Numbered from the stretch's first letter, positions 1 to 7,735 are shown. The stretch: DNA of 9,332 nt from Parachlamydiaceae bacterium (GCA_013817115.1 JACDDG010000077.1:1-9332); one strand, 5' to 3'. Made by a program: numbers and translations. Notes: a model not told the origin generated them from the sequence alone.

Positions 1-1
1 T

Positions 2-79
2 GAAGATAAATTTTGGCTAGAAGATGCCCTGCTCGATGAAAACAATGGGCTGGAAACCTCTTTTTTGAACATTCAGTGA
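2..79 (+). CDS. 3' end of an unidentified plus-strand gene (partial)
   Basis: The second reading frame is open from the left edge to a TGA at 77-79 and encodes 25 residues ending ...LLDENNGLETSFLNIQ. The other two plus frames hit stops within the first 20 bases, and the residue mix (acidic, with W, F and L) resembles a protein C-terminus more than translated spacer DNA. No family can be recognised from so short a tail. The 3' neighbour is a non-coding stretch and then the convergent giant gene. It could be chance open frame, so confidence is moderate at best. Confidence 0.4.
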   Translation, partial: EDKFWLEDALLDENNGLETSFLNIQ

Positions 80-148
80 GATAATTGCACCTAAAAAATC
101 GATCACGTCATTTGCAAAGAGCTATAGTTTGGAATAAAGTTAGAGATA

Positions 149-168
149 TTTAAGATAAAAATCTTAAA
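149..168. terminator. AT-rich perfect hairpin, possible weak terminator
   Basis: TTTAAGAT and ATCTTAAA form an 8-bp perfect stem around an AAAA loop. It lies about 70 bp after the stop of the left-edge gene. On the plus strand a run of A, not T, follows the stem, and on the minus strand the T run precedes it, so it is not a textbook intrinsic terminator for either gene. A hairpin this AT-rich may also be chance in such DNA. Confidence 0.25.
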
Positions 169-205
169 AAAATAGGGAAATTAATTTAAGTACTTTGCCT
201 TTTTT

Positions 206-233
206 GTGTCTTTGTGTCTTGGTGTCTTTGTGC
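206..233. repeat. Octamer tandem repeat (GTGTCTTT)n
   Basis: Three consecutive 8-bp units, GTGTCTTT (206-213), GTGTCTTG (214-221) and GTGTCTTT (222-229), are followed by a partial unit GTGC. The same core word, GTCTTTGTGC, recurs inverted at 273-282 and direct at 324-333. The repeat is clear, but its function is unknown. From general memory, similar CTTTGTG-type octamer strings occur in intergenic DNA of many bacteria, which would make it a dispersed simple repeat and not part of a gene. Confidence 0.7.
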
Positions 234-271
234 TGAATTGCTTTAAACAAATTCAACATAGAACAAACAAA

Positions 272-334
272 GGCACAAAGACCATAACTCTTGATCTTTT
301 AAACAGAGATCTGCAGATCTTAAGTCTTTGTGCC
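272..334 (-). terminator. Candidate terminator hairpin of the giant gene
   Basis: On the minus strand GGCACAAAGAC (from 334 down to 324) can pair with GTCTTTGTGCC (282 down to 272), an 11-bp perfect stem. It is followed by TTTGTTTGTTC, a T-rich tail suitable for intrinsic termination. The stem begins 67 bp past the giant gene's TAA. The loop is long (about 41 nt) but contains its own palindrome AGATCTGCAGATCT (307-320), which would shorten it. The right half of the stem could instead pair with 224-233, so two exclusive structures are possible. Confidence 0.4.
307..320. repeat. 14-bp perfect palindrome AGATCTGCAGATCT
   Basis: AGATCTGCAGATCT equals its own reverse complement over all 14 bases. 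It sits inside the loop of the larger 272-334 inverted repeat, so it could form the tip of a cruciform or a nested hairpin. It could also be a dimeric operator site, but no evidence points to a regulator. Confidence 0.5.
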
Positions 335-400
335 CCCCAAATTACAACTTATAACAGCTTGTTTTGAGCCACAATGTTGAAGAAAAGACTATAAAGTCAC

Positions 401-3400
401 TTAAACAATCAAGTCAATTAAGTTCTTGTTCTTGATTTCACCTGCGATCTTAGGAGCCACAATCCATTGAAGGCCGTGCACTAGCCCCATATCACCTAAA
501 GCTCCCTTGAAATTCACTCCAAGTTGCTTATCAAACTCATCGAGTTCTTGTCTAGTTCTCTTAGTAGGTTTGTAAGTACTTGCAAAAGATAGGAACGTCC
601 AAACGAAACCACGCAATTTTTCATCATTAGCTGGATTAGAGATATAGTTCCAGGCTTGACGATTTATCCCAATCTTCAACGCACACCATGCAATCGCCTT
701 CACAAAAGAAACCGCTAACCATTTAAAAGGTTGGATCCAATTCTTGCATACATTTTCATCAATTTTTTTCATTGCGAAAGAAACCAATCCTTTCTTAAAG
801 AGATTTTCCGCAACTCTGTCGTGACCGACTAAATTATTGTTAGCTTTTAAATGATCTTCCAAAACTTGGAAAGAACCTTTATCTGAGTCACTTACCCCCA
901 AAAGATCTATAGCCATCAAGACGCGCTGATCGCGATTTGTCACTTTCGCGATTTGATCCGCAAGAATTTCAGTGGCCTTATTCATACCTGACGGCTGAGC
1001 TACCTCAGGTACAGGAAGATCTTTTGCACCATTAGGGAATAATATTTCAGTAAGTTTTTTAGCAGATTCTAATTCAAAATGTCGATTTACTACACGTTGC
1101 TTAAAATCAGCCTTCAAGTCGCCCCGTTTGATATCAATTTTTAGCTTTTTAAGTGAATCAGGACTTAAATCAGACAGTTCTTCTTCACTTAATTTAGGAA
1201 AGCCAGGAGCAACAGGGCCATTTCCCAGCGTAGGTAATGCGGCGGACAATGCTTCTGCCATAAATTGCTTATCAAGCAATTTCTTAACTTGAGGCCCATC
1301 CATCACTTTAGCGATGCCCGTATTAAGAATCGACTCGATGACCTCGCCGACTTCTACTCCTTCGCCTTTGCCACTCATTGCGCCTATAATCATTCCCTCT
1401 AGGGCTTTAACAAATCCGCCCATACCAACTAATCCATCCCTTGAAAACTTCGGATTTTTATAATCGATAAGTTTTCCTTTAACAAAAGCTTGAAGTTGAC
1501 TTACATTGTGATCAGCATCATCTATTGGAGCAGACGCTAATGCATCCTTAACAACCTCAAATTGAGCTGCATATTCCTTAATAATTAATTCGGAAAAGAA
1601 TTTTGGTGTCAAAATATCGTAGAGAGCTGTCGGAAGAATCTCTCTACGGAGATCATTCGGAAAGAACTCTTCTATCCATTTCTGAGCTGTAGAAGCTGGA
1701 TTCTCGCTATCGTAAGCTTTTATCAAACTACCGAGTAATTCAAATACACGTGCTTCTTGAGTCTGATTTGGTTTGGTCTTTAGCATTCTCGCAATAGCAA
1801 TAGTTACAAGAGCGCGAGATGAGTCCTTAAGTGCTTGTGAAGATTTTTTATCTTTAAGCACTTCAATTGCGACACCATTGAAAAGAGAAGGGAGTTCGGC
1901 GACTTTATCTTTTTCAGCATATTCATCAATGGTTTCATCTATCGAATCACAGATGACTTTCACCATCTCGACCAAACCACCACCTTTAGATATCGATAAA
2001 TTTGCTGCTCTCTCTTTTTCTTCAATATCTAGATCTAAAACAAAGAGTTCACTAAGAGCATCCTCAAATTTATTCGCGACAGCATCGATTATGCTCGTTT
2101 TTTTACTTAGAAGATTTTCGAAATTTCCAAGTGCCAAAAATTTTTCCACTTCGTCTATAATATCTTTGCGAGTAATAAGATCTTTAAATTTTCCTTGAAA
2201 GATTTCGTTCCATGTACTTTCAGGAAGAAATTCATCAACAATTTTTTGAGCAATCGTTTTGCCTGTCGACCCTAAAGTCACTTTCAAAATGTTATTTAAT
2301 TTATTTCTAATGTTCTCAGCAGATCTCTGAGTTGCCGATTCAGAACCTTCAGCAGGAAGTAAGACCTCGCCAAGCAATAAATTGACAGCACGTTTAATTA
2401 AAACTTCGCGGGCATCTTTAATATTATTATCCGCAGTTTTACTTAAAAATCCTTTAACAAGCTTATCAAGAAAATCGGGTAATTTAGGACTTATTTTTTT
2501 TTCGTCTATGGCAATATCATCCATTATAGAATAGATTTTATCGAGAATATATACAGTTATATCACTCTTAGATTCCTTTAAGATTCTATTGCTTTGTACA
2601 TAAAGGTAGCACTCTTTGTGCATTTCTGGAGTTACTGGAACTTCAGGACCCATTTGCATTTTCCTACGGTACTCAGCAATTTCTTCTATTGTAATATTTT
2701 CTCTAAAAAATGGATCATTGACACTTGCAGATTCCCAGGCAGATCTCATCACATCAATTTTAGCCATGCAATCCTGATAATCACTTGATTCTGCATTAAT
2801 AATAGCCACTAAAGCTTCTCCCTTTTCAGCTTTTTTCTGAAAAGGTTCTTGGATTTGATGGAAAGTTTCGATATACGGAGCTACAAAACCGGCGATCAAT
2901 TCCTTAGTCACCAAACTTTTCGCTAGCGACGGAACCAATTCATTCCAATCTTCGTCCGTAACTAAAGTATCAATTGCATTGTAAGCAATATCCCAATGAA
3001 CAAATTTATTAACATCAACTAAAACTTTGCGCTCTATATTTTTTTTAGTGTCGACTATTGTAATTTCGACGACTACACGGCCTTCAGGGTCAAATGAAAA
3101 CTCCTCCGGGAATGTTTTAACAATTTCATTTTTTCCTAAAGAACCTCCTGCGACTGAAAGATATGGCAACACAGTCTGAGCTGTTAATCGATTAAAGCTA
3201 GAGCATTTCTGTCCCTCTTGCAGAGCATTTAACTTGTAGCAATCTTCACGAATTTCAGGAATCATTTCTGCTAACTTTCCAATCAACGTATCTTTTGCTA
3301 TGGGGGAAACGTCAAAATTTCTGCTATTGATAAACATTTGTGATGAGGTAAGTGAAGAAGCCAACCCGCCCGATAGTACTTTACCCAAAATTGCATAAAT

Positions 3401-6400
3401 AGAACTGCTGATCATATTCGAGACGGGTTTATTCTTATCAGTTTCTCTGTCCATCAACCTTCCAAGAACATCTTTAAACCATTCAATATGAGGCGAATCC
3501 TGATCATCTTTTTTCAAGAAATCTTTTAAAATTTTACCCATTTTTTTATCAATGTATGTACCTAATCCAGCCCATTTATCTTCTTGATTGATAACAGTGC
3601 CCTTACCTTGAGATACAAGTTCTTTCATATGATTTGAGTGCTCATATCCCTCCTTCAGATAATCAATTAACCATTTTCCAACTTGTGCACGAGGAATTAT
3701 ATCTCCGAATTGTTCAGCCACATATCTATTCCAAAGGTCTTTAGGAACGATTAAATCTAATAATTTTGTTGTAAATTGATCAAGAATTTTATTCGATTGG
3801 GCCCATACATAACACTCCTTAAACAGCGCTGGAGAATCTGAAGCATCAATATTCATTTGCTTGCGATAGGCTGCCATATCTTTTTGGGTGATCTGTTTTT
3901 TAATTCTTGAAAGAATGACCTCATCCTGAATCCAAACATAACACGCTTTGTATAGTTCTATTGAATCCGGAACATCGGATTGAATAGTCATTTCTTTTCG
4001 GTAAGCTGCTATTGATTCTTTCGAAAGAGCTTTAGTGAAATCAAAACCTTCTTCAGGTAGCACCACTTCGCATGATGCTTTTAGGGCATCAATGCCTGCA
4101 AATCCATCTTCCATTGTTTTAATAACTTTCCAGATAAGTTCTGTAGCGCGTTCTTGGGAAGATAATCCATCTTCATTTGAATTGAGATGAAAGGCAAGTA
4201 TTGATTCAATAATTTTTGGGAGAGAAGAGCCAATAAGTTTAGCAAATTCACCATTTTTTTTGATTGCATTACCAAATAATCTATCCAAGACAGAAAAATC
4301 CACATTGCCTTTATCAGTTTTTTTGAATTGATCTTCTAATATCCCACCCAAATCTAAATTAGGAAGCTTTTCTTCAACAGATTTGACGATATCGTTGATT
4401 AAAGGTCCAAAACATTCTTTATCTTCTGGAGAAAGTAAGAATGGATTAGTTATTGTCGAATCAATTTGTTCCTCAGCTTCACGAAAAGCTATAGTTTTTT
4501 CATATATACCGGTGACGTAAGGAGCAAACATTTTGTCGGCAATCTTTTCCCATAATTCACTCTTGCGAAATTCTTCAGGAAGTAAAGAATTAAATAATTC
4601 CTTAGGCACTATATCGGCAGTGAGCTTTCTCGCAAGATCCTTAAGAAGAAGGTTTCTATAGTGGATATCAAGAGCTTCAGGAGATTTTTCAAATTTGATC
4701 TTTTCAATTCCAAAACTATTTGCTAGAGCTAAAAGACCCCCTTGCTTCTCATTAATATTTAATTTTTGGAATGCAAGACACGTATCAGATATAAGTTCAA
4801 AATTTGATAAAGCATCCTGCAAAAATTTGTCAATAACATTTGCGAAAGCATCATCAGCTTCTAAAATATTTTCCTGTGCATTGCCTTCAACTATTCCCTC
4901 AATATTTTTTTCCTGATTGACTTTAAGGCTTATTATGGTATTTCTCTCAATCGTATTTGAGAGGACTATCATCAATATATCTTTGACCATTGATTTGGTT
5001 TGCTCTTTAAACTTGGAATTTGAGGAGTTTTCTGCTGAAAGTTTTCTTTTTAAAATTAATTCGGCTTTATCTCTTAACGGTTTTTTCATGATAGGACTAT
5101 CATTATCATTTTCCGGTAAAGGCTCCCCTCCCCCATTAGATTTTTTTAGCAAATTAGAAGCTGCATCATTAAGAAATGAAAAGCCTAAGTCAATTTCGTT
5201 TTTTTCAGCCATCTCTTCAATAGTTTCTACCGATGCATTTAATATAACATTAATAAGCTCTGGAAGTTCTTTAACATTTGTCTTTTTAATAAAATCTTCA
5301 GCAATTTTCCCTTGTTGTGATAAATTAAGAGTATGTTCGTGAAATTTTAAAAATTTTTCCCCAACTTCTTTATAAATAAGCGGTAAAATTTTATCCGCTG
5401 GGAGAAGTTTTGAGAACAAATTTGAAAACTTTTCAGGATTAAGCTCATTTTCTAAAGAAAATTTGGCCAACTTATTTGCTTCTATTTGCTTTAAAATCTG
5501 GCGAGCTTCCATTTCCCACGTGACATCCTTCTTTGCCAAAAGTAATTTAGCCCTATTTGAGTATTCAAATCTCCAATTACGATTTAAAGTCTCCTGGTTT
5601 TCCCAGCCTTCAAGGATACCAATAAGATTATTATGTTTCGCAGTAATATCTTTTTTCGCATCTTTATTTAATTGATCCCCCTCAATCCAAGCTTCTTGGA
5701 TCAATTCCTGAGCTTCTGAATCCCAATTTTCAAAAATTTTGAATGGCTGCTGGATAGCGTCAGAAGTATTTGAACGGTCAATTAGTGTCTTAGCATCTGA
5801 AAAATAAATGGGATCATTTGCATTTTTGGAGACACTTTCTAACTTATTTTTTAAACCTTTTTGGTTTAACTTATCGATAGTGTCTAATTCTTGTTGATAG
5901 GTAGTAAACTTTGTAGCAAATCGATCTAATATTCCATTTAAAAGATTTGTACGTCGGTCTTCAGGTGTCTCCCCTACTTTGGTTGGCGTTAGGATGACAG
6001 ACAGTATGGCTTTCATGCACATTCTAAGCTGGTTTTCTATCATGTCAAGAGACTGATCAACGATCCTTCTATCTTTTTCAGATTGAGTTAAGCATGGAAG
6101 CCCTTTAAAAATGATCGAAGAAAGGAAATCTATAGGACTGAGTGCGAATTCTTTTTTTTCAACTTTGGATTCATCAATTATATTTTTGTCCTCTTCAATT
6201 ACAACATAAGGTGGAATTCCAAGAGATGCGAGAAATTTTTCATTCCCTTCTTTAGAAAGGGCAGGATATTCTCTTAAAAGAATTTCTGGGTTGAGTTGAT
6301 TCAAAATGACTTCTTTCAGTAAGTCTTTATCTTTATCTGCAAGAACAGATTCTTGAATAAGTCGTTCCAAAACGCTATCAATTAGTACATTTTGTCTTTC

Positions 6401-7360
6401 TACCCCTATTAATTTAGGATTTAAAATTAATTCATTTACAACGGCGGAAATGACTTCTTGAATAGTTTTTTTGAGTTCTTGATTCTCAGATAAAATGGTA
6501 TTTAATTCTGCTAGGACGAAATCTTTATTGTTTTTTTTACGCAAAGGTAAATCGATGGAAATTTCCCCGGCCTTGACCAGGGGCATAACCCAATCTTCAA
6601 CAATAAAATTAGCAAACTTCGAGGAATCTTTATGCAGATCTAAAATAGGATCTTTACTTTTGGCTTCAATATTTTTTTGAACTTTACACATTTCAACGCC
6701 AATCTCGACAAAATTTTTCTCAAAATTTTTGCGACCAATATCTGGAAGATCCTTAAATAAAGAAACAATATTAAATCCAAAATTTATAAGCGCTGACGGA
6801 TAAAACGCCTCCTGTAAAAGTTGTGGCTTACTTTTAATTTCTTCTTCCCCAAGCCCCGCATTCTCGATCAAACGGTCAAATATTATCGATAAATCTTTTC
6901 TAAGGGCATCTTCCCCTTCCTTCGTTTCCGGATTGTGCTGAGCTAAATCTAATTCAGATACAAATCTTAAAATGCCGGCGATCAGATGTCGTCCAAAATT
7001 TTGATCATCAAACTGGAGGGGTAAATCACTTTTTCCGTTCATGGAACCTATAAAAAGTAAAACATCCTTGATGATAATGGACGTATTTTCAATATATCCT
7101 TCATTTGGCTTCAAACCCACAACATCAAGCACCACGAAATGGGATAAATCCGCAATGACTGCATTCCATGAACTTTCATTGCCCTCAATTTTCTTTGCTC
7201 GTTGTGGCTCAATTGATTTATTATTAATATTATTAATATCATTAGATCCATTATTATTGATAATTTCTTTAGAAACTTTCGAAGTCTTTTCTTTTGTTTT
7301 ATCAACCGGCCCCGTATAATAATTAAAAGCCATTTCTTTAAAAGTTGAAATTGGACCCAT
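401..7360 (-). CDS. Giant hypothetical helical-repeat protein, 2,319 aa
   Basis: I do not recognise this protein. The start is ATG at 7358-7360, with GAGGTG five bases upstream and a strong promoter further up; the stop is TAA at 401-403. The first ~65 residues are polar and Asn/Lys-rich (an N-I-N-N stretch), without a signal peptide, and look disordered. The rest is rich in K, E, L and I and predicted helical. I see diverged repeats by eye. A helical block with pattern [Q/E]-[E/D]-R..LL..IL recurs around residues 151 (D in place of R), 322, 469, 1071, 1679 and 1871; in four of these a Pro turn such as EFLPES follows about 30-37 residues later (P188, P1102, P1713, P1901). A W-N-[ER]...[FY] segment recurs near 1210, 1472 and 1717. 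A separate Y-R-x-x-M...K-x-C-Y motif occurs three times (Y1120, Y1165, Y1564). Gly/Pro-rich linkers lie near 740-755 and 2045-2060. A Trp-rich hydrophobic stretch at 2208-2232 may contact membrane. No catalytic motif is visible. A superhelical scaffold or secreted effector is possible, but this is inference. Confidence 0.93.
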   Translation of the reverse strand: MGPISTFKEMAFNYYTGPVDKTKEKTSKVSKEIINNNGSNDINNINNKSIEPQRAKKIEGNESSWNAVIADLSHFVVLDVVGLKPNEGYIENTSIIIKDVLLFIGSMNGKSDLPLQFDDQNFGRHLIAGILRFVSELDLAQHNPETKEGEDALRKDLSIIFDRLIENAGLGEEEIKSKPQLLQEAFYPSALINFGFNIVSLFKDLPDIGRKNFEKNFVEIGVEMCKVQKNIEAKSKDPILDLHKDSSKFANFIVEDWVMPLVKAGEISIDLPLRKKNNKDFVLAELNTILSENQELKKTIQEVISAVVNELILNPKLIGVERQNVLIDSVLERLIQESVLADKDKDLLKEVILNQLNPEILLREYPALSKEGNEKFLASLGIPPYVVIEEDKNIIDESKVEKKEFALSPIDFLSSIIFKGLPCLTQSEKDRRIVDQSLDMIENQLRMCMKAILSVILTPTKVGETPEDRRTNLLNGILDRFATKFTTYQQELDTIDKLNQKGLKNKLESVSKNANDPIYFSDAKTLIDRSNTSDAIQQPFKIFENWDSEAQELIQEAWIEGDQLNKDAKKDITAKHNNLIGILEGWENQETLNRNWRFEYSNRAKLLLAKKDVTWEMEARQILKQIEANKLAKFSLENELNPEKFSNLFSKLLPADKILPLIYKEVGEKFLKFHEHTLNLSQQGKIAEDFIKKTNVKELPELINVILNASVETIEEMAEKNEIDLGFSFLNDAASNLLKKSNGGGEPLPENDNDSPIMKKPLRDKAELILKRKLSAENSSNSKFKEQTKSMVKDILMIVLSNTIERNTIISLKVNQEKNIEGIVEGNAQENILEADDAFANVIDKFLQDALSNFELISDTCLAFQKLNINEKQGGLLALANSFGIEKIKFEKSPEALDIHYRNLLLKDLARKLTADIVPKELFNSLLPEEFRKSELWEKIADKMFAPYVTGIYEKTIAFREAEEQIDSTITNPFLLSPEDKECFGPLINDIVKSVEEKLPNLDLGGILEDQFKKTDKGNVDFSVLDRLFGNAIKKNGEFAKLIGSSLPKIIESILAFHLNSNEDGLSSQERATELIWKVIKTMEDGFAGIDALKASCEVVLPEEGFDFTKALSKESIAAYRKEMTIQSDVPDSIELYKACYVWIQDEVILSRIKKQITQKDMAAYRKQMNIDASDSPALFKECYVWAQSNKILDQFTTKLLDLIVPKDLWNRYVAEQFGDIIPRAQVGKWLIDYLKEGYEHSNHMKELVSQGKGTVINQEDKWAGLGTYIDKKMGKILKDFLKKDDQDSPHIEWFKDVLGRLMDRETDKNKPVSNMISSSIYAILGKVLSGGLASSLTSSQMFINSRNFDVSPIAKDTLIGKLAEMIPEIREDCYKLNALQEGQKCSSFNRLTAQTVLPYLSVAGGSLGKNEIVKTFPEEFSFDPEGRVVVEITIVDTKKNIERKVLVDVNKFVHWDIAYNAIDTLVTDEDWNELVPSLAKSLVTKELIAGFVAPYIETFHQIQEPFQKKAEKGEALVAIINAESSDYQDCMAKIDVMRSAWESASVNDPFFRENITIEEIAEYRRKMQMGPEVPVTPEMHKECYLYVQSNRILKESKSDITVYILDKIYSIMDDIAIDEKKISPKLPDFLDKLVKGFLSKTADNNIKDAREVLIKRAVNLLLGEVLLPAEGSESATQRSAENIRNKLNNILKVTLGSTGKTIAQKIVDEFLPESTWNEIFQGKFKDLITRKDIIDEVEKFLALGNFENLLSKKTSIIDAVANKFEDALSELFVLDLDIEEKERAANLSISKGGGLVEMVKVICDSIDETIDEYAEKDKVAELPSLFNGVAIEVLKDKKSSQALKDSSRALVTIAIARMLKTKPNQTQEARVFELLGSLIKAYDSENPASTAQKWIEEFFPNDLRREILPTALYDILTPKFFSELIIKEYAAQFEVVKDALASAPIDDADHNVSQLQAFVKGKLIDYKNPKFSRDGLVGMGGFVKALEGMIIGAMSGKGEGVEVGEVIESILNTGIAKVMDGPQVKKLLDKQFMAEALSAALPTLGNGPVAPGFPKLSEEELSDLSPDSLKKLKIDIKRGDLKADFKQRVVNRHFELESAKKLTEILFPNGAKDLPVPEVAQPSGMNKATEILADQIAKVTNRDQRVLMAIDLLGVSDSDKGSFQVLEDHLKANNNLVGHDRVAENLFKKGLVSFAMKKIDENVCKNWIQPFKWLAVSFVKAIAWCALKIGINRQAWNYISNPANDEKLRGFVWTFLSFASTYKPTKRTRQELDEFDKQLGVNFKGALGDMGLVHGLQWIVAPKIAGEIKNKNLIDLIV
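2573..2695 (-). repeat. Third, distant copy of the Cys-Tyr motif
   Basis: Residues about 1556-1596 of the giant protein repeat the unit seen near 1114-1203: IAEYRRKM with Y1564, a Pro-rich turn (GPEVPVTPE), then HKECYLYVQ with C1584 and N-R-I-L. The Tyr-to-Cys spacing (20 residues) equals that of the first copy. It lies 399 residues from the second copy, which suggests duplication of a larger block followed by divergence, not a simple local tandem array. Confidence 0.75.
3752..4021 (-). repeat. Two tandem copies of a Cys-Tyr motif in the giant protein
   Basis: This coding stretch (about residues 1114-1203) holds two adjacent copies of one unit, 45 residues apart. Copy one has IAAYRKEM at Y1120 and YKACYVWIQ with C1140. 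Copy two has MAAYRKQM at Y1165 and FKECYVWAQ with C1183. Shared positions include A-Y-R-K-x-M, a Ser/Asp/Pro-rich turn, K-x-C-Y-V-W-x-Q and a following I-L. The invariant Cys in a protein with few Cys residues suggests a structural or ligand role. I cannot match the unit to a named domain. Confidence 0.8.
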
Positions 7361-7365
7361 AAAAA

Positions 7366-7371
7366 CACCTC
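7366..7371 (-). promoter_or_regulatory. Shine-Dalgarno site of the giant gene
   Basis: On the minus strand GAGGTG is followed by TTTTT and then ATG (7358-7360). The five-base spacing is suitable for ribosome binding and fixes this ATG as the start. A competing minus-strand ATG in another frame at 7366-7368 lies inside the site itself and is not used as the start here. Confidence 0.8.
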
Positions 7372-7455
7372 ATTCTGATTAAAAAATTATGTATAGCGTT
7401 GAAGCATCAACTGAATATCAGTTTATCATATTTATCATACTTACGATCTCACTTT

Positions 7456-7484
7456 ATTATATCTCACTAACATTATTAATTCAA
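7456..7484 (-). promoter_or_regulatory. Sigma70-type promoter of the giant gene
   Basis: On the minus strand TTGAAT (7484-7479) and a perfect TATAAT (7461-7456) are separated by exactly 17 bp, matching the housekeeping consensus at 4/6 and 6/6 positions. Transcription would start near 7449 and give a leader of roughly 90 nt that includes the small GTTGA/TCAAC hairpin at 7398-7411. It is the best promoter match I found in the window, although AT-rich DNA raises the chance of false matches. Confidence 0.65.
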
Positions 7485-7533
7485 CCTGCATGTTTGATTA
7501 ATTTATTTTTCACAAATAATATTTAGAACTTAA

Positions 7534-7609
7534 AATTATCAGACTTACGTTTTTTCTCCTCAAAATCGGGGGAAAGGAGCATATTCCGAGATAAAAAGAA
7601 TTATCAGAC
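7534..7609. repeat. 11-bp direct repeat AATTATCAGAC
   Basis: AATTATCAGAC occurs at 7534-7544 and again at 7599-7609, 65 bp apart start to start, between the two divergent promoters. It could be a pair of regulator-binding sites or a chance repeat in AT-rich DNA. No known operator is recognised. Confidence 0.4.
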
Positions 7610-7663
7610 GTTATTCAGGAATGGTAATGGATCTTTAAGATTTAATGAAATTTTAAAAAAATC

Positions 7664-7692
7664 TGGAATTTCATTGCTGAGACAAGTATAAT
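7664..7692 (+). promoter_or_regulatory. Candidate promoter of the NFACT-R gene
   Basis: A perfect -10 box TATAAT lies at 7687-7692. The hexamer 17 bp upstream, TGGAAT (7664-7669), is a poor -35 match. Transcription would begin near 7699, about 37 nt before the ATG. The weak -35 suggests modest expression or need of an activator. Confidence 0.45.
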
Positions 7693-7727
7693 AAACTTTA
7701 TACACTGCGGTATAACGGCTTTTCCAT

Positions 7728-7731
7728 GGAG
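7728..7731 (+). promoter_or_regulatory. Shine-Dalgarno site of the NFACT-R gene
   Basis: GGAG lies four bases before ATG at 7736-7738. The spacing is a little short, but no other in-frame start is better supported: the ATG at 7726 is in a different frame that terminates quickly. It supports the start chosen for the gene. Confidence 0.6.
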
Positions 7732-7735
7732 CACA

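Larger units (their letters stand above)
80..400. other. Non-coding stretch between two convergent genes
   Basis: These 321 bases lie between the plus-strand fragment and the stop codon of the giant minus-strand gene. I see no credible coding frame. The stretch holds an AT-rich hairpin (149-168), an octamer tandem repeat (206-233), a word GTCTTTGTGC present at 224-233 and 324-333 and inverted at 273-282, and a 14-bp perfect palindrome (307-320). Since the flanking genes converge here, both transcripts should end in this stretch. Confidence 0.6.
7361..7735. other. Divergent intergenic regulatory region
   Basis: These 375 AT-rich bases separate the two divergent start codons. They contain a promoter and Shine-Dalgarno site for the giant gene, a weaker promoter and Shine-Dalgarno site for the NFACT-R gene, a small hairpin in the giant gene's leader (GTTGA/TCAAC at 7398-7411, loop of four) and an 11-bp direct repeat. 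I find no small gene here with credible initiation signals. Confidence 0.6.

Noticed and set aside
1773..2198. A 141-codon plus-strand open frame opposite the giant gene
   Set aside because: It lies wholly antisense to the giant gene, is Ser/Phe-rich as antisense translations of Lys/Glu codons are, and has no ribosome-binding site.
4917..5342. Another 141-codon plus-strand open frame within the giant gene
   Set aside because: Antisense shadow with Leu/Ser/Phe-rich composition and a non-credible start; the minus-strand frame is continuous across it and carries the repeat modules.
7111..7368. An 85-codon minus-strand frame overlapping the start of the giant gene
   Set aside because: Its ATG falls inside the Shine-Dalgarno sequence of the giant gene, and its product is a frame-shifted reading of the same bases with unnatural composition.
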